This document shows, one piece after another, positions 62,922-64,000 of a stretch of 64,000 bases of DNA. Position 1 is the stretch's first letter. Each line of letters begins with the position of its first letter. Source of the DNA: Achromobacter sp. Root83 (GTDB taxonomy: Bacteria > Pseudomonadota > Gammaproteobacteria > Burkholderiales > Burkholderiaceae_B); the NCBI RefSeq assembly GCF_001428845.1, contig NZ_LMIU01000001.1:496984-560983 (forward strand), in the 5' to 3' direction. The notes under the pieces were generated by a model that made no database searches, was not told the DNA's origin, and worked only from the letters and a program-made list of their open reading frames with translations. The position numbers and the translations under genes were made by a program.

Positions 62922-64000
62922 CTACAGGCTGAGATCGATCGCGTAGCGCGACAACTGCGTGACCGGGTCCGGCGTGGCGTCGTACACCGAGACATTGGTC
63001 ACGCCATGCGCCGTGGCCATCGCCAGGGTGCCCGGCACCGACGAGAACACCACCGGCCCCGCCAGGACGCCCAGTTGCTTGAAGCGCCAGCTTCGGTCCA
63101 GGCCGTAGGTCGACAGGTCCAGCGTCGGGTTCTTCTTGATGTAGCTGATCAGCACGTCGCGGCTGGCATCAGGGGCCTGCAACACGATGTCGCCCTTGCC
63201 GCCCGCCAGGCCGGGGAAGTCGCCGCCGCCGCTGGCGCGATAGTTGTTGGTCACGACCAGGAACTCCGCGGCCAGATCCAGCGGCGCGCCCTGATACATC
63301 AATCCCGTGATCCGCGAGCCCTTGGGCTGGGTCACGTCGATCTCGTACTGCAAGGTGTTGCCGGCGGCGTAAAGCACGTCGAAGTTGAACGTCGGAAAGC
63401 TCGTGTCGATCAGGTCCTGCGGCGCGACCTGAGCCGGGTCGATCTGCTTGAACTGTTCAGCGGTCTTCTCCAGCCATTGGCGCACGATGTCGCCGCTGAC
63501 CCGCACCACCTGCAGCGTGTTGGGATACAGGTAGAGATCCGCGGCGTTGTTGATGGCGATGTTGCCTTGCTGCACATAGGTGAAGTCGCCCGGGCCATTG
63601 CGGCCGCCCTTGAACGGCGCGGCGGCCGACAGGATGGGCAGGCCTGCGTATGACGGATTGTTCTTCGCGATGTAATCGGTCAGATAGTCGATCTGCGCCA
63701 TGTTCACGACCTGCAGCGCGGAGACGTCGCCCGTCAGCGCGTAGTACGTGGCCATGTCGAACTGGCTCTCCCCGATCGGCGTCTTGACGTAGTCGATGGT
63801 TGCCGCGTGCTCGGCCTGCACGAGCTGCTGCACGGCGGCGTCCGGCTCCACGTAGGTGGCGGGCGTGGCGCCGCTCTGCGCGGTCAGGCGCGTGGAGATG
63901 CGCTGCACCTGGGTCGCGTCCTTGCGCACCTGCCAACCCTGGTCGTACGTTAGCGTCAGCGTGATCTGGCCCAGATTGTTGCCCCACTGGCCCGCCTGCA
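62922..64000 (-). CDS. cpdB: 2',3'-cyclic-nucleotide 2'-phosphodiesterase / 3'-nucleotidase, C-terminal part (5' end beyond the window)
   Basis: The visible 359 codons include the end of the metallophosphatase domain (WGNNLGQITLTLTYDQGWQVRKDA at the window edge) and the 5'-nucleotidase C-terminal domain: FTYVQQGNIAINNAADLYLYPNTLQVVRVSG, LYQGAPLD-type strands and VVTNNYRASGGGDFPGL, whose NYR and FP residues form the base-binding site. CpdB-type enzymes are periplasmic and break down cyclic and 3'-nucleotides for nucleoside uptake. The start, signal peptide and metal ligands lie past base 64000. Confidence 0.88.
   Translation of the reverse strand, partial: QAGQWGNNLGQITLTLTYDQGWQVRKDATQVQRISTRLTAQSGATPATYVEPDAAVQQLVQAEHAATIDYVKTPIGESQFDMATYYALTGDVSALQVVNMAQIDYLTDYIAKNNPSYAGLPILSAAAPFKGGRNGPGDFTYVQQGNIAINNAADLYLYPNTLQVVRVSGDIVRQWLEKTAEQFKQIDPAQVAPQDLIDTSFPTFNFDVLYAAGNTLQYEIDVTQPKGSRITGLMYQGAPLDLAAEFLVVTNNYRASGGGDFPGLAGGKGDIVLQAPDASRDVLISYIKKNPTLDLSTYGLDRSWRFKQLGVLAGPVVFSSVPGTLAMATAHGVTNVSVYDATPDPVTQLSRYAIDLSL

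Overview
The window is GC-rich chromosomal DNA from a betaproteobacterium of the Alcaligenaceae. Gene order and protein character (tig-clpP-clpX-lon, an intact iscRSUA-hscBA-fdx-iscX operon, an rpfE-recJ-prfB-lysS run, a Bug-type solute receptor, a pertactin-type autotransporter barrel) fit Achromobacter or Bordetella, with Achromobacter most likely. This assignment is inferred from gene content only. I saw no tRNA, rRNA, CRISPR array, insertion sequence or prophage. Coding density is high, and a proper reading frame on one strand is often shadowed by a long spurious frame on the other.

Layout. 1-2.1 kb: the 3' end of pqiB and two small unknown genes. 2.2-7.2 kb: accessory metabolism, namely a TetR/MFS efflux pair with a readable operator, then RidA, a divergent LysR regulator, a DSD1-type PLP enzyme and a second RidA. 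7.5-10.3 kb: a passenger-less autotransporter barrel and four small genes of unknown function. 10.6-13.7 kb: two cold-shock genes, a DUF924 protein, a YqhA-type membrane protein and a periplasmic M48 peptidase. 13.9-20 kb: the proteostasis block tig-clpP-clpX and lon, with a sigma-32-like promoter before lon. 20-25 kb: lexA with a perfect SOS box, an aromatic aminotransferase, uvrB and a low-molecular-weight protein phosphatase. 25-30.7 kb: the complete Isc iron-sulfur assembly operon behind an IscR-regulated promoter, closed by a strong terminator.

30.8-45.3 kb is catabolic: a tandem-domain methylglyoxal synthase-like protein; a LysR regulator divergent from a Bug receptor, a CaiB/BaiF CoA-transferase and an atypical crotonase; then a PaaG-like crotonase divergent from a full branched-chain-type ABC transporter (LivG-H-M-binding protein-LivF) fused in one operon to an acyl-CoA ligase, a thiolase and a TetR regulator. 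This looks like uptake, CoA activation and thiolytic breakdown of a carboxylic acid whose identity cannot be read from the sequence. 45.3-51.8 kb: lysS, an SDR, prfB with its programmed frameshift, recJ and an RpfE-like gene, all on the minus strand. 51.9-54.8 kb: lolC, lolD and tatD. 54.8-62.9 kb: a two-component system divergent from a Fur-box-preceded TonB receptor and a four-gene siderophore ABC importer. The window ends inside a cpdB-like periplasmic nucleotidase.

The observations I rate highest are the tandem methylglyoxal synthase protein with one degenerate domain, the pairing of a D-amino-acid enzyme with two different RidA proteins, the passenger-less autotransporter behind a perfect 17-bp palindrome, and readable operators in front of several local regulators' targets. 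I did not find a clear, wholly unprecedented system.
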